Shown here in pieces: positions 35,835 through 44,650 of a DNA stretch of 64,000 nucleotides. Numbering within the stretch: position 1 is the stretch's first letter; each line of letters begins with the position of its first letter. The translations under genes were made by a program, and so were the position numbers. A model generated the notes under the pieces. That model was not told the origin of the DNA, made no database searches, and was given only the letters and a program-made list of their open reading frames with translations. This stretch comes from JABFRJ01 sp033812735 (GTDB taxonomy: Bacteria; Pseudomonadota; Alphaproteobacteria; Rhizobiales; Hyphomicrobiaceae), in NCBI GenBank assembly GCA_033812735.1, contig JAPXTA010000003.1:17823-81822 (forward strand). The letters run 5' to 3'.

Positions 35835-35880
35835 TCTCGCTCACGAAGGGGGCGTGAGCGCTGGCCTTCATCCTTGCGTT

Positions 35881-35912
35881 CCCGGACATCGAGCGTCGCG
35901 AGATGATCCGGG
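35881..35912 (-). repeat. Palindromic intergenic repeat, copy A1
   Basis: CCCGGA (35881-35886) pairs with TCCGGG (35907-35912) and CATC with GATG inside. Read on the minus strand it closely matches copy C2 at 60855-60885: a CCCGG stem, ATCTCGC, CGCTCGAT, then CCGGGAACGCA. It forms an outward-facing pair with A2, in the spacer between the convergent bdhA and hspQ genes. Confidence 0.75.
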
Positions 35913-35976
35913 ATCTTTAAGTGACGATCGGAAGCGTCGTTATCGCCTTGGTGCCCATTGGTCGACAGGCAAAGGT

Positions 35977-36017
35977 CCCGGCTCTCGCACGCTTCGCTTT
36001 GCTCGGCCGGGAATGCA
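35977..36017 (+). repeat. Palindromic intergenic repeat, copy A2
   Basis: CCCGGC (35977-35982) pairs with GCCGGG (36006-36011), followed by AATGCA. It shares TCTCGCACGCT with copy C2 and the exact 13-mer GGCCGGGAATGCA with copy B. It stands 64 bases after A1 in opposite orientation. Confidence 0.75.
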
Positions 36018-36051
36018 AGAATTTACGGATGCAACACATGCGCCCGTCTCA

Positions 36052-36423
36052 TCAATGACGGTTGAGGAAGGTTGGGGTGTAGGTGCCGTCCTTCTTGACG
36101 AACAGATCGTTCACCTGAGGATGGCGCAGCGGTGCGCCTGTATCGTCCGGCAGCAGGTTCTGCTCTGACACATAGGCGATGTATTCGGTTTTGTCGTTCT
36201 CTGCGAGCAAGTGATAGAATGGCTGGTTCTTCGAGGGGCGGATTTCCTCGGGAATCGAATTCCACCATTCCTCGGTCGAGTTGAAGACCGGGTCGATGTC
36301 GAAGACGATGCCGCGAAACGGATAGATGCGATGCTTCACCACGTCACCGACGCGGTACTTCGCAAGGCGGATCGCTGGAGCCGCTACGGCTGAGTCTTCG
36401 CCTTTCTGAGGCGTCTTAGACAC
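36052..36423 (-). CDS. hspQ: Heat shock protein HspQ (hemimethylated-DNA-binding family)
   Basis: A 123-residue protein of the HspQ/YccV family. KYRVGDVVKHRIYPFRGIVF, an EEWW motif, and QPFYHLLAENDKTEYIAYVSEQNL are characteristic. In E. coli HspQ affects DnaA turnover and acts as a specificity factor for Lon-type proteolysis. There is a short N-terminal extension of about 20 residues. Monocistronic, convergent with bdhA. Confidence 0.93.
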   Translation of the reverse strand: MSKTPQKGEDSAVAAPAIRLAKYRVGDVVKHRIYPFRGIVFDIDPVFNSTEEWWNSIPEEIRPSKNQPFYHLLAENDKTEYIAYVSEQNLLPDDTGAPLRHPQVNDLFVKKDGTYTPTFLNRH

Positions 36424-36495
36424 GTGCTTCCCCGATTGATGTTCGAACCGAAATGCATATTGGGGGTGAGGACGTGCAAGTCAACAGAGGGGCAT

Positions 36496-39400
36496 TCAAC
36501 CGTCGAGCCAGCTCAACAAATTGTTGCCCGTAAACCCGAACAAAAACGCTGATGCAAGGCCGCCAAAGCCTCCCAGCTGAAGATCGAGTACGTCACCGCC
36601 GCCGAAATCCAGCGTGATGCCGGACCGCGAGATGTCGATGTCGATTGGCGCACCGAGGCTGTTGAACTCGATGGTATCCTGGAAAAACTGGAAATCCGAG
36701 ATCGTGTCATGGCCATAGCCGCGGTCGAAGACGAAGACGTCTCGGCCATGACCACCGCCGAGCAGATCGTTACCGAAGCCACCGTCGACCGTGTCGCGGC
36801 CGCTGCCGCCTTGAAGGCTATCATCGCCCAAGCCGCCGATCAGAAGGTCGTTGCCGAGGTTCCCGAAAAGGAGGTCGTTTCCGCCGCGCCCGTCGAGGGT
36901 TTCGGATTGATCCGTGCCAGTGATGATGCCTGCGAGGTCCCCGCCGATCAGACCGGTTGCGAGGACAACGGTTCCACCGTTCTGCGTAAGCGATTCGATC
37001 GTGCCGGTCGTGAAGTGATTGACGATCGTCAGAGTGCCAGTCGACAACGAAAGCACGAGGTTATTGCTTGAGCGGACGACAGAATTGAGTTGAGTGGAGC
37101 CCGCAACGAGGATGGCATCGCTGCCGCCGGCGTCGCTGATGCGGTCGATGCCGAACGTGCCCGAATATCTATAGGTATCGTTGCCGGTTCCGCCGTTCAA
37201 CGTATCGCTTCCCAAGCCGCCCTCGAGCGTGTCGTTGCCGGCATCGCCATTGAGCGTGTTGGCGCCGCTGTTGCCGGTCAGCACGTTTGCGAGCGTGTTG
37301 CCAGTCACGTTGACGGACGAGGTGCCGAGCAATGTCGCGTTCTCGACGCTGCCGACTACGCGGGTGGCGAGCGAAAGATCGATCGCCAGCGCCGAGCGAA
37401 TGGTATCCGTGCCGTCTGAGCTGGTTTCGTTGACGACATCGCCCGTGCTGTCGACGATGTAAGTGTCGTTGTCGTTGCCGCCGAACATGGTGTCTGCACC
37501 GGCGCCGCCGTCCATCGTATCGTTGCCGGTCAGACCGAGCAGGAGGTTTCCGCCGCTGTTGCCTGTGACGATGTTGGCCGTCGCCGATCCTGTGCCCGTA
37601 AGACCGACCGTGCCGGTCAGCGTGAGGTTCTCGACGGCGCCGAGAACGCGGGTGGTGTCCGCAAGGCTGTATGATACTGACGCTTGCACGGTGTCGACAT
37701 CGAAGAAGCTGCCGGTGCTTTCATCGACGACGTCGCCTGCATTGTCGACTATGTAGGTGTCGTTGCCGCCGCGGCCGACTAGGGTGTCGGCGTTGGTGCC
37801 ACCGTCAAGCGTGTTCGCGGCTCCATTACCGGTGATCGTGTTCGCAAGGGAGTTGCCGGTGCCGGACAAGGGTGCTGCGCCGGAAAGCGTCAAGCGTTCG
37901 ACGTTCGCCGCGAGTGTCAGACTGATGCTGCTAATGATGAGGTCGTCACCAGGCGGCAAGAGCCCCAACGCGGCCTCCGAGACGACATCAGCGGCGCTGT
38001 CCACGAAATAGGTATCGTTGCCGGCGCCGCCCGACATCGTATCGATGGAGCCCAAACCACCGCCGATCAGCTGATCGTCGCCATCGCCGCCGACGAGGGA
38101 GTCATTGCCGACGCCGCCGTCGAGGGTGTCCGCGCCGCTGCCGCCGAAGAGCGTGTCGTCGCCCGTTTCACCGATGACATTGTCGGAGCCGCCGGCCGCG
38201 ATGATGTAGTCATTGCCGCCGAGCGCGTTAATCGTCTCGCCGCCGCTGGTTCCTTCGAAGACGTCGATGCTTTGGGTGAGGCGGAACTCCTCGATGCCAT
38301 CGTATTCGTCGGCCTCGGCAATAAGCGTGTAGGACGTCTGCACGTTGGCCGGGATGGTCGTACCGGGCGAGGTGCGCCGCAATCCGGATGTCGCGCCTTC
38401 GTAAGTGACGATATCGTGGCCCGCGCCGCCGACGAGGGTATCGGCGCCGCCTTCGTTGGCGAAGATGGTGTCGTTGCCGGCGCCACCGTCAGCCCCGTTG
38501 CTGCCGGAGCCGATGGTCAACTGGTCGTTGTCATCGCCGCCGTAGAGCGAATCGTCGCCGGCGCCGCCGAGGATCGTGTCGTTGCCTCTATCGCCGAAGA
38601 TGACGTCATGGCCGCCGTTGCCGACCAGACGGTTGGCGACGCTGTTGCCCTGCAGGAGGTCGTGGCCTTCGCCGCCGATGGCGTTCTCGATGACAACGCC
38701 GAAGGCGATGGCGACGTTGTTTTCTAGCGCCTGCGGGAAGGCGGCGTTTGCCTGTTTGTCGAGGCCGATCGAGGAGAATGCGCCTTCTCTGAGATCGATG
38801 ATCTGGTTCGGGTAGGGGCTGTCGTCACTGGGATCAGAGGACACGATATAGTGGACGCTGCTGCCGTCGCGGCTCTCTGCGCCGCTCGCATCGATGGTGT
38901 CGATGCCGCCGCCGTCCCAGATCGTGAAGACCTCAGCGGATCCGGCACCGACGACGTTGGTGATGGCGAAGCCGTTGGTGGCGTTGAAGCCATAGGTGTC
39001 GTTGCCAGAACGGGTCGACCGATTGGCGCCGTAGAGCGACTGGACCGCGGCGATGTCGAACAACATCGGCGTGCTCGGCGAGGCATAATCCCACCACGCC
39101 GTGTAGCGGCCGAGATGCGCTTCGACCTCGAAGAGGTCGAAGTAGGACATCAGCGTGAATTGGGCGTTGTCTTCAGGAAAGACGTTGTCGACGCCGTAAG
39201 TGATCGGCTCGTCGTCGAATGGATTGTGATTGTAGTTGCCCGGATGCGTCAGGCCGAGCGCATGCCCGAGTTCGTGCATCATCGTTCGGAATGCGGCCGA
39301 GCCGGGCACCGTATCCGACCCGATCGGATAAGCTTCGCGATTCAGGAGCACGAGCTTCGGGCCGACGGGCGGGGTCACCGTCGTACCTGCGGCACCGCCC

Positions 39401-39642
39401 GGGTAGCTCCCGAACGACAGGATCATATTCGCTTCGAGATCGTTCGAGGTCTCGACGAAGGGGATGTCGATCAGATCGGCCCAGCGGTCGAGAGCATCGC
39501 GAAACGCGAGTTGCTCGCCGAAAGTCATCGACGCCGTGTCGACCTTGAAGGTGATCTGGTCCTGATCAGCGAAGTTTCGCAGCGTGTGGTCCGTATCGCC
39601 ACCGGTCAGCAGATAGTTAATGGCTTCATTGAGCGTGGTCAT
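36496..39642 (-). CDS. Serralysin-type RTX metalloprotease / large RTX protein
   Basis: A 1,048-residue predicted secreted protein. The N-terminal domain carries the zinc site HELGHALGLTHP (123-134) and the Met-turn LMSYF (from about 164) of peptidase M10 (serralysins). A C-terminal-of-protease segment follows to about 320. About 330-420 and 480-560 hold GGxGxD calcium-binding nonapeptides. Three tandem modules of about 90 residues occur between about 580 and 840, each with a VExxTLxG strand, TGNxxANxxTGN and DTYxVD. A final RTX block precedes a hydrophobic C-terminus ending FGFTGNNLLSWLDG, as for type I secretion signals. No signal peptide. ATG 39642 (MTTLNEAINYL) is preferred; an in-frame ATG 30 bases upstream is possible. 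Probable cargo of the exporter at 422-3606. Confidence 0.92.
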   Translation of the reverse strand: MTTLNEAINYLLTGGDTDHTLRNFADQDQITFKVDTASMTFGEQLAFRDALDRWADLIDIPFVETSNDLEANMILSFGSYPGGAAGTTVTPPVGPKLVLLNREAYPIGSDTVPGSAAFRTMMHELGHALGLTHPGNYNHNPFDDEPITYGVDNVFPEDNAQFTLMSYFDLFEVEAHLGRYTAWWDYASPSTPMLFDIAAVQSLYGANRSTRSGNDTYGFNATNGFAITNVVGAGSAEVFTIWDGGGIDTIDASGAESRDGSSVHYIVSSDPSDDSPYPNQIIDLREGAFSSIGLDKQANAAFPQALENNVAIAFGVVIENAIGGEGHDLLQGNSVANRLVGNGGHDVIFGDRGNDTILGGAGDDSLYGGDDNDQLTIGSGSNGADGGAGNDTIFANEGGADTLVGGAGHDIVTYEGATSGLRRTSPGTTIPANVQTSYTLIAEADEYDGIEEFRLTQSIDVFEGTSGGETINALGGNDYIIAAGGSDNVIGETGDDTLFGGSGADTLDGGVGNDSLVGGDGDDQLIGGGLGSIDTMSGGAGNDTYFVDSAADVVSEAALGLLPPGDDLIISSISLTLAANVERLTLSGAAPLSGTGNSLANTITGNGAANTLDGGTNADTLVGRGGNDTYIVDNAGDVVDESTGSFFDVDTVQASVSYSLADTTRVLGAVENLTLTGTVGLTGTGSATANIVTGNSGGNLLLGLTGNDTMDGGAGADTMFGGNDNDTYIVDSTGDVVNETSSDGTDTIRSALAIDLSLATRVVGSVENATLLGTSSVNVTGNTLANVLTGNSGANTLNGDAGNDTLEGGLGSDTLNGGTGNDTYRYSGTFGIDRISDAGGSDAILVAGSTQLNSVVRSSNNLVLSLSTGTLTIVNHFTTGTIESLTQNGGTVVLATGLIGGDLAGIITGTDQSETLDGRGGNDLLFGNLGNDLLIGGLGDDSLQGGSGRDTVDGGFGNDLLGGGHGRDVFVFDRGYGHDTISDFQFFQDTIEFNSLGAPIDIDISRSGITLDFGGGDVLDLQLGGFGGLASAFLFGFTGNNLLSWLDG

Positions 39643-39741
39643 ACACAGACATCCCAGCGGCAATCGATCCATTTTGATCCGCGTAAGAACGAGGAGTCAA
39701 ACGAACCGATGCCGGGGATTCAAGACGGGTGCCAGCGCGGC

Positions 39742-41370
39742 TTACACCAACCTATTCTGCTCGACGGCAGCGGCGATGAAGCTGGCGAAGAGGGGATGCG
39801 GTTCGAAGGGGCGGGATTTGAGTTCGGGGTGGTATTGCACGCCGATGAACCACGGGTGGTCGGCGAATTCGACGGTTTCCGGCAGCAACCCATCGGGCGA
39901 CATACCGCAGAACTTCATGCCCTTGGCTTCGAGTGCCGCGCGATACTTGGTGTTGACCTCGTAGCGGTGGCGATGGCGTTCGAACACGCGCGTCGCGCCG
40001 TAAATTTTGGCGATGCGGCTATCCGGCGCGAACGCATTTTCGTAGGCGCCCAAGCGCATGGTGCCACCAAGATCGCCACCTGCGCGACGGATTTCGAGCT
40101 CGTTGCCGCGCATCCACTCTTTCATCTCGCCGACAACGGGCTCTTCGGTCGGGCCGAATTCGGTCGATGATGCATTTTCGATGCCGGCGAGCGAGCGTGC
40201 CGCTTCGATGACGGCCATCTGCATCCCGAAACAAATGCCGAAGTAAGGCGTCTTGCGTGTGCGGGCAAAGCGTGCGGCGAGGATCTTGCCTTCCGCGCCG
40301 CGTTCGCCGAAGCCACCGGGGACGAGGATGCCGTGGACGCCTTCGAGGTAAGGTGCGGGGTCCTCGTGCTCGAAGACCTCGCTTTCGATCCACTGCAGCT
40401 TGACGCGGACGTTGTTGGCGATACCGCCGTGAACGAGCGCTTCGTTCAAGGATTTGTAGGCGTCTTTCAGGCCGGTATACTTGCCGACGATGGCGATGGT
40501 GACTTCGCCCTCGGGGTTGGCGATGCGGTGACTGATCTTTTCCCAGCGCGTCAGGTTCGGGGCCGGAGCGCCGGTCACGCCGAACGCGGCGAGCACCTCG
40601 GTGTCGAGGCCTTCGTGGTGATAGGCGAGCGGCACGTCGTAGATGCTCGCGACGTCGAGCGCCTGAATGACGGCGCTTTCGCGGACGTTGCAGAAGAGCG
40701 CGATTTTCTTGCGCTCGCCGGCAGGAATTTCGCGATCAGCGCGGCAGAGTAGGATGTCCGGCTGGATGCCGATGGAGCGGAGTTCCTTCACCGAGTGCTG
40801 AGTCGGCTTGGTCTTCAACTCGCCGGCACTCGGAATGAACGGCAGCAATGTCAGGTGGACGTAGATGCATTGTCCGCGCGGCAGGTCGTTGCCGATCTGG
40901 CGGATCGCCTCGAAAAACGGCAGGCCCTCGATGTCGCCGACGGTGCCACCGACTTCGACCAATACGAAATCGATCCCGTCGTTGCCGGCGAGGACGAATT
41001 CCTTGATGGCGTTGGTGACGTGCGGGATGACCTGCACGGTGCCGCCGAGGTAGTCGCCGCGGCGCTCCTTGGTGATGATTTCCTGATAGATCCGGCCGGT
41101 TGTTATGTTGTCTGACTTCTTGGCAGCGACGCCGGTGAAGCGCTCGTAATGGCCGAGATCGAGATCGGTTTCCGCCCCGTCGTCGGTCACGAACACCTCA
41201 CCATGCTGGTAAGGGCTCATAGTGCCAGGGTCGACGTTGAGATACGGATCGAGCTTGCGGAGCCGAACCGAATAGCCTCGGGATTGAAGTAGCGCTCCAA
41301 GGGCCGCTGAAGCCAGCCCTTTGCCAAGCGAGGACACCACGCCGCCGGTGATGAAGATGTACCGCGTCAT
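39742..41370 (-). CDS. pyrG: CTP synthase
   Basis: A 542-residue enzyme that aminates UTP to CTP using glutamine. The N-terminal synthase domain begins MTRYIFITGGVVSSLGKGLA (P-loop) with KLDPYLNVDPGTMSPYQHGE. The C-terminal glutamine amidotransferase has the nucleophile Cys in FGICFGMQMA and the His-x-Glu dyad in VQYHPELKSRPFEPHPLF. Length and motifs are normal. Transcribed alone, leftward; the divergent ABC permease gene follows a spacer of about 190 bases. Confidence 0.98.
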   Translation of the reverse strand: MTRYIFITGGVVSSLGKGLASAALGALLQSRGYSVRLRKLDPYLNVDPGTMSPYQHGEVFVTDDGAETDLDLGHYERFTGVAAKKSDNITTGRIYQEIITKERRGDYLGGTVQVIPHVTNAIKEFVLAGNDGIDFVLVEVGGTVGDIEGLPFFEAIRQIGNDLPRGQCIYVHLTLLPFIPSAGELKTKPTQHSVKELRSIGIQPDILLCRADREIPAGERKKIALFCNVRESAVIQALDVASIYDVPLAYHHEGLDTEVLAAFGVTGAPAPNLTRWEKISHRIANPEGEVTIAIVGKYTGLKDAYKSLNEALVHGGIANNVRVKLQWIESEVFEHEDPAPYLEGVHGILVPGGFGERGAEGKILAARFARTRKTPYFGICFGMQMAVIEAARSLAGIENASSTEFGPTEEPVVGEMKEWMRGNELEIRRAGGDLGGTMRLGAYENAFAPDSRIAKIYGATRVFERHRHRYEVNTKYRAALEAKGMKFCGMSPDGLLPETVEFADHPWFIGVQYHPELKSRPFEPHPLFASFIAAAVEQNRLV

Positions 41371-41558
41371 GGGATTTGAGCTTTAAGGGGTCACGAGCCG
41401 ATTCGGAAGGGACTATTTGCCGCCGTCCGCAGGAAGTTGGGCGAGCGGTGAACGGCGAGGCTCAAGCCTCTGACATTGCACGGATTCAGGGTTGCGCCGG
41501 TTGACTTCATGGGGAAAAGCTGCCGATCTCGAGCGGAGGACGGTCAGGCGGGGTAGCG

Positions 41559-42473
41559 ATGCTCGGGGGAATGCGCAGAGGGTGGTGGATCGCGGTACTG
41601 CTGGCGCCAGCGGTCGTCATTTTGCTCGTATTCGTCGTTGTGCCGGTCATGTCGGCGTTAGCGTACAGCCTTTTCAAGTGGAACGGGCTGGCACGCGGTG
41701 ACTTCGCCGGCTTCGCAAACTTCCAATCCGTGCTGTTCCAGGAACCGTTCGCTTCGTGGACTTGGCGGGCGTTCGGGCACAATGTGATCGCGTTCCTGGC
41801 ATTGATGGTGGCGCAAAATGGGACCGCGTTCCTGCTTGCCTACCTATTGCTGAAGGCACTGCCCGGGCATCGCTTCCATCAAGTCGTGATTTTTCTGCCG
41901 GTGATCCTGTCGGCGGTGATCATCGGGGCGATGTGGAAACTGTTCCTCAATCCGATCTTTGGGTTGGTGAACCAGGGCCTGATCGCGGTCGGGCTGGCGT
42001 CATGGGCGCAACCGTGGCTCGGGCAACCGTCGACCGCGCTCGGCAGCATCGTGTTCGTCAATACATGGCATTGGCTCGGCTTTCCGGCGCTGGTATTTCT
42101 CGCGGCGATGCAGCGCGTGCCTAAGGAAGTGTTGGAGGCGGCACGCCTCGACGGGGCCGGCGATTGGATGATGCTGCGGCGGATCATCTGGCCTCTGGTC
42201 GCGCCGGCGACGACGATCATTGCCGTGCTGACGTTTATCGGCTCGTTCAATTGGTTCGAGATGCCGTATGTGATGACCGGCCTCGACGGTTCGCCAGGTG
42301 GCGCGACCGACGTGCTTGGGCTCTACTTCTACCGCACTGCCTTCGGAAATGTGTCGGCGGGGCTTCAGGATTTTGGCCGGGCGAGTGCGCTGGCGGTCTT
42401 GATGTTTCTATTCATCGGGATCGTGTCGGCCGTGTCGACGCGGATGCTGCGGCGGCGTGAGATCGAGCTATGA
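41559..42473 (+). CDS. Sugar-type ABC transporter permease (MalF/UgpA family), apparently unpaired
   Basis: A 304-residue inner-membrane protein with six predicted membrane segments. The binding-protein-dependent permease signature EAARLDGAGDWMMLRRIIWPLVAP (EAA loop) near residue 190 marks the site that contacts an ATPase. FEMPYVMTGLDGSPGGATDVL is typical of the carbohydrate (CUT1) permeases. Such permeases normally work with a second permease, a binding protein and a MalK-type ATPase, none of which is adjacent. Instead it overlaps by ATGA a LivF-type ATPase of another transporter class. Confidence 0.88.
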   Translation: MLGGMRRGWWIAVLLAPAVVILLVFVVVPVMSALAYSLFKWNGLARGDFAGFANFQSVLFQEPFASWTWRAFGHNVIAFLALMVAQNGTAFLLAYLLLKALPGHRFHQVVIFLPVILSAVIIGAMWKLFLNPIFGLVNQGLIAVGLASWAQPWLGQPSTALGSIVFVNTWHWLGFPALVFLAAMQRVPKEVLEAARLDGAGDWMMLRRIIWPLVAPATTIIAVLTFIGSFNWFEMPYVMTGLDGSPGGATDVLGLYFYRTAFGNVSAGLQDFGRASALAVLMFLFIGIVSAVSTRMLRRREIEL

Positions 42474-43189
42474 GCGACACTGCACCGTTGCTGGAGGTTC
42501 GCGATCTCGTGGCCGGCTATGACGGCGTGCCGGTTCTGCGCGGTCTTACATTTCACGTGGCAGCGGGCGAAATCGTCGCCATCCTCGGAGCGAATGGTGT
42601 CGGCAAGACGACGCTCAACAAGACGCTTTCCGGTCTCGTGCGCGCCGAAGCGGGTCGCATGACTTTCGATGGTGCCGACATCACAGTGGCGACGCCGCGA
42701 GCGATCGTTTCGGCTGGGCTGGTGCACGTTCCCGAAGGGCGCAAAATCTTTCCCAATATGAATGTCGAGGACAATCTTACGCTCGGATCGTACGCACGCG
42801 CCAAGGCACATCGCGCTGACAACCTCGCCAAGGTCTATGAGACGTTCCCGCGACTAGCGGAGCGGCGGACGCAAAGTGCCGGTACGCTTTCCGGCGGCGA
42901 GCAACAGATGCTCGCGATCGGGCGCGGCATGATGGCGGAGCCACGTCTCATCATCCTTGATGAGCCCTCGCTTGGTCTTGCGCCAAAACTCGTCGGAGAG
43001 ATGTTCGAGCTCATCGCGAAGATTGCCGGCCAAGGGTTAGCCGTCATGCTGGTCGAGCAGAACGTGGTCGAGACGCTGGAACTCGCGGCGCGCGGGTATG
43101 TGATGGAGAATGGGCGCTTCGTGATCGAGGGGCGAAGTGGCGATCTCGCGGCCGACTCGAAGCTGAAGAATGCCTATCTCGGGATGTGA
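42470..43189 (+). CDS. LivF-type branched-chain amino acid ABC transporter ATPase
   Basis: A 239-residue ATPase. Walker A is GANGVGKTT, the signature LSGGEQQML, Walker B LIILDEPSLGLAPK and the switch His region is replaced by the LivF-typical LVEQNV. VPEGRKIFPNMNVEDNLTLG is diagnostic of LivF rather than MalK. The usual partners LivG, LivH, LivM and a LivK receptor are missing here. It overlaps the preceding permease by ATGA and is 81 bases ahead of the PrpD-family gene. Confidence 0.92.
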   Translation: MSDTAPLLEVRDLVAGYDGVPVLRGLTFHVAAGEIVAILGANGVGKTTLNKTLSGLVRAEAGRMTFDGADITVATPRAIVSAGLVHVPEGRKIFPNMNVEDNLTLGSYARAKAHRADNLAKVYETFPRLAERRTQSAGTLSGGEQQMLAIGRGMMAEPRLIILDEPSLGLAPKLVGEMFELIAKIAGQGLAVMLVEQNVVETLELAARGYVMENGRFVIEGRSGDLAADSKLKNAYLGM

Positions 43190-43270
43190 GGTCGGCGTCT
43201 GCCGCGTGTTGTTCGCGCGCGTTATGAAGGCCTATAATCCGCAGGGTATTGGAACCACGAGCGACCCGTC

Positions 43271-44650
43271 ATGTCATTGATTGCAGAACCCGTCATGCGG
43301 CGGCCGGATACACCGGTTTGGTTGGACGACCTGGCGCGGTTCTGCGCGGGCCTGCGGTTCGATGATCTACCTCACGACGCCGTGTCGCGCACCAAGCAAG
43401 TCATCGCGGATTGCATCGCGGCGATCGCGGCGGGTGCGCAAGAGCCCGAGGTCAAGGCGCTCGCGGATCGCCGACTGCCGAACGGCGGTGCAGGCGTGCC
43501 GGCAATCGGACTTGCGCGGCGGGGTGCGCCAGAGGCCGTCGCGTTCCTCGGCGGGACGGCCGGCACGATGCTCGAACTCGACGAGGGCAATCAGTACGCC
43601 CGCGGGCATCCGGCGATCCATGTGGTCCCGGCCGTGTTGGCCGCTGCAGAGACGCTCGGCAAGAGCGGCAAAGACGTCATGACGGCCGTTGCGCTCGGCT
43701 ACGAGATCGGCGCGCGAATCGGCATTGCGTCGAAGCTTCGGATCACGATGCATCCGCATGGCACGTGGGGGACGGTCGGCGCGGCGGTGGCGGTTGCTTG
43801 GCTCAACGGTGCGAGTGCCGCCCAGATGCGCGAGGTCATCAACGTTTCGTCGTGCCTCGGGCTTGCGACGTCGCGGCGGACGATGCTGGAAGGCGGGACC
43901 GTGAGAAACTCCTACGCGGGTTTCTCGAACCAGCTCGGCATGACTGCCTGGGATCTGGTTGCCAGCGGTTTCACCGGCGAGGCCGATGGACTGACGACCG
44001 TCTACAACACGGTGATCGCGGACCAGTGGGACCCGCAAGAGATGGTGCATGATCTCGGCACGCGGTGGGAGATTGCGCGCAACTACTTCAAGCGGCATGC
44101 GTGCTGCCGGTATAACCACGCGACGATCGATGCGCTCGGCCGACTGATGAGCACGCATGGCGACGCCATTTCTGCAGCGACGATCGAGCGGATCGATGTC
44201 TCGACTTATGTTTGGGCGGCGCAGCTTGCGAGCCAGGAGCCGCACAACATGCTTGCCGCGAAGTTTTCACTGCCGTTTTCGGTGGCGACGACAATCGTCC
44301 ACGGTGCTGCGACGGTCGAGGCGTTCAGGGACCCAGCACGGGCGAACGAAACGGTGCGGGCGCTCGCGCGCAAGGTGTTCGTCGCGGAAGACAAGGCGAT
44401 GACGGCGCGGCTGCCCTCGTACCGGCCGGCAAAGATCTCCATACGATTGAAGGACGGCCGCACATTCGATGCCGCCTCGGAGACGAATCGCGGCGACACG
44501 GAGGATCCGTATTCCGACGCGGAGATCGAAGCGAAGTTCATGGATCTGACCCTGCCGGTCTATGGCGACGCACGCGCTCGCAAGATCCTGCAGACGGTCC
44601 ACTCTCTCGACCGGTCGCCTTCACTCGCTGCCCTTTCAGGATTGCTATGA
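43271..44650 (+). CDS. MmgE/PrpD family protein
   Basis: A 459-residue protein of the 2-methylcitrate dehydratase / cis-aconitate decarboxylase-like fold. DDLPHDAVSRTKQVIADCIAAI, a GTAGTMLELDEGN region, HPAIHVVPAVLAAAE and the RGYE-like ALGYEIGARIGI are family features, with KRHACCRYNHATIDAL in the middle. The pathway partners of true PrpD (PrpB, PrpC) are not here; the neighbours are hydantoinase-type subunits, so another dehydratase or isomerase substrate is likely. It overlaps the next gene by ATGA. Confidence 0.9.
   Translation: MSLIAEPVMRRPDTPVWLDDLARFCAGLRFDDLPHDAVSRTKQVIADCIAAIAAGAQEPEVKALADRRLPNGGAGVPAIGLARRGAPEAVAFLGGTAGTMLELDEGNQYARGHPAIHVVPAVLAAAETLGKSGKDVMTAVALGYEIGARIGIASKLRITMHPHGTWGTVGAAVAVAWLNGASAAQMREVINVSSCLGLATSRRTMLEGGTVRNSYAGFSNQLGMTAWDLVASGFTGEADGLTTVYNTVIADQWDPQEMVHDLGTRWEIARNYFKRHACCRYNHATIDALGRLMSTHGDAISAATIERIDVSTYVWAAQLASQEPHNMLAAKFSLPFSVATTIVHGAATVEAFRDPARANETVRALARKVFVAEDKAMTARLPSYRPAKISIRLKDGRTFDAASETNRGDTEDPYSDAEIEAKFMDLTLPVYGDARARKILQTVHSLDRSPSLAALSGLL

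Noticed and set aside
36800..38650. Dense repeats that could be mistaken for a CRISPR-like or satellite array
   Set aside because: They are the coding sequence of RTX calcium-binding repeats on the minus strand, with an unbroken reading frame and variable spacing.
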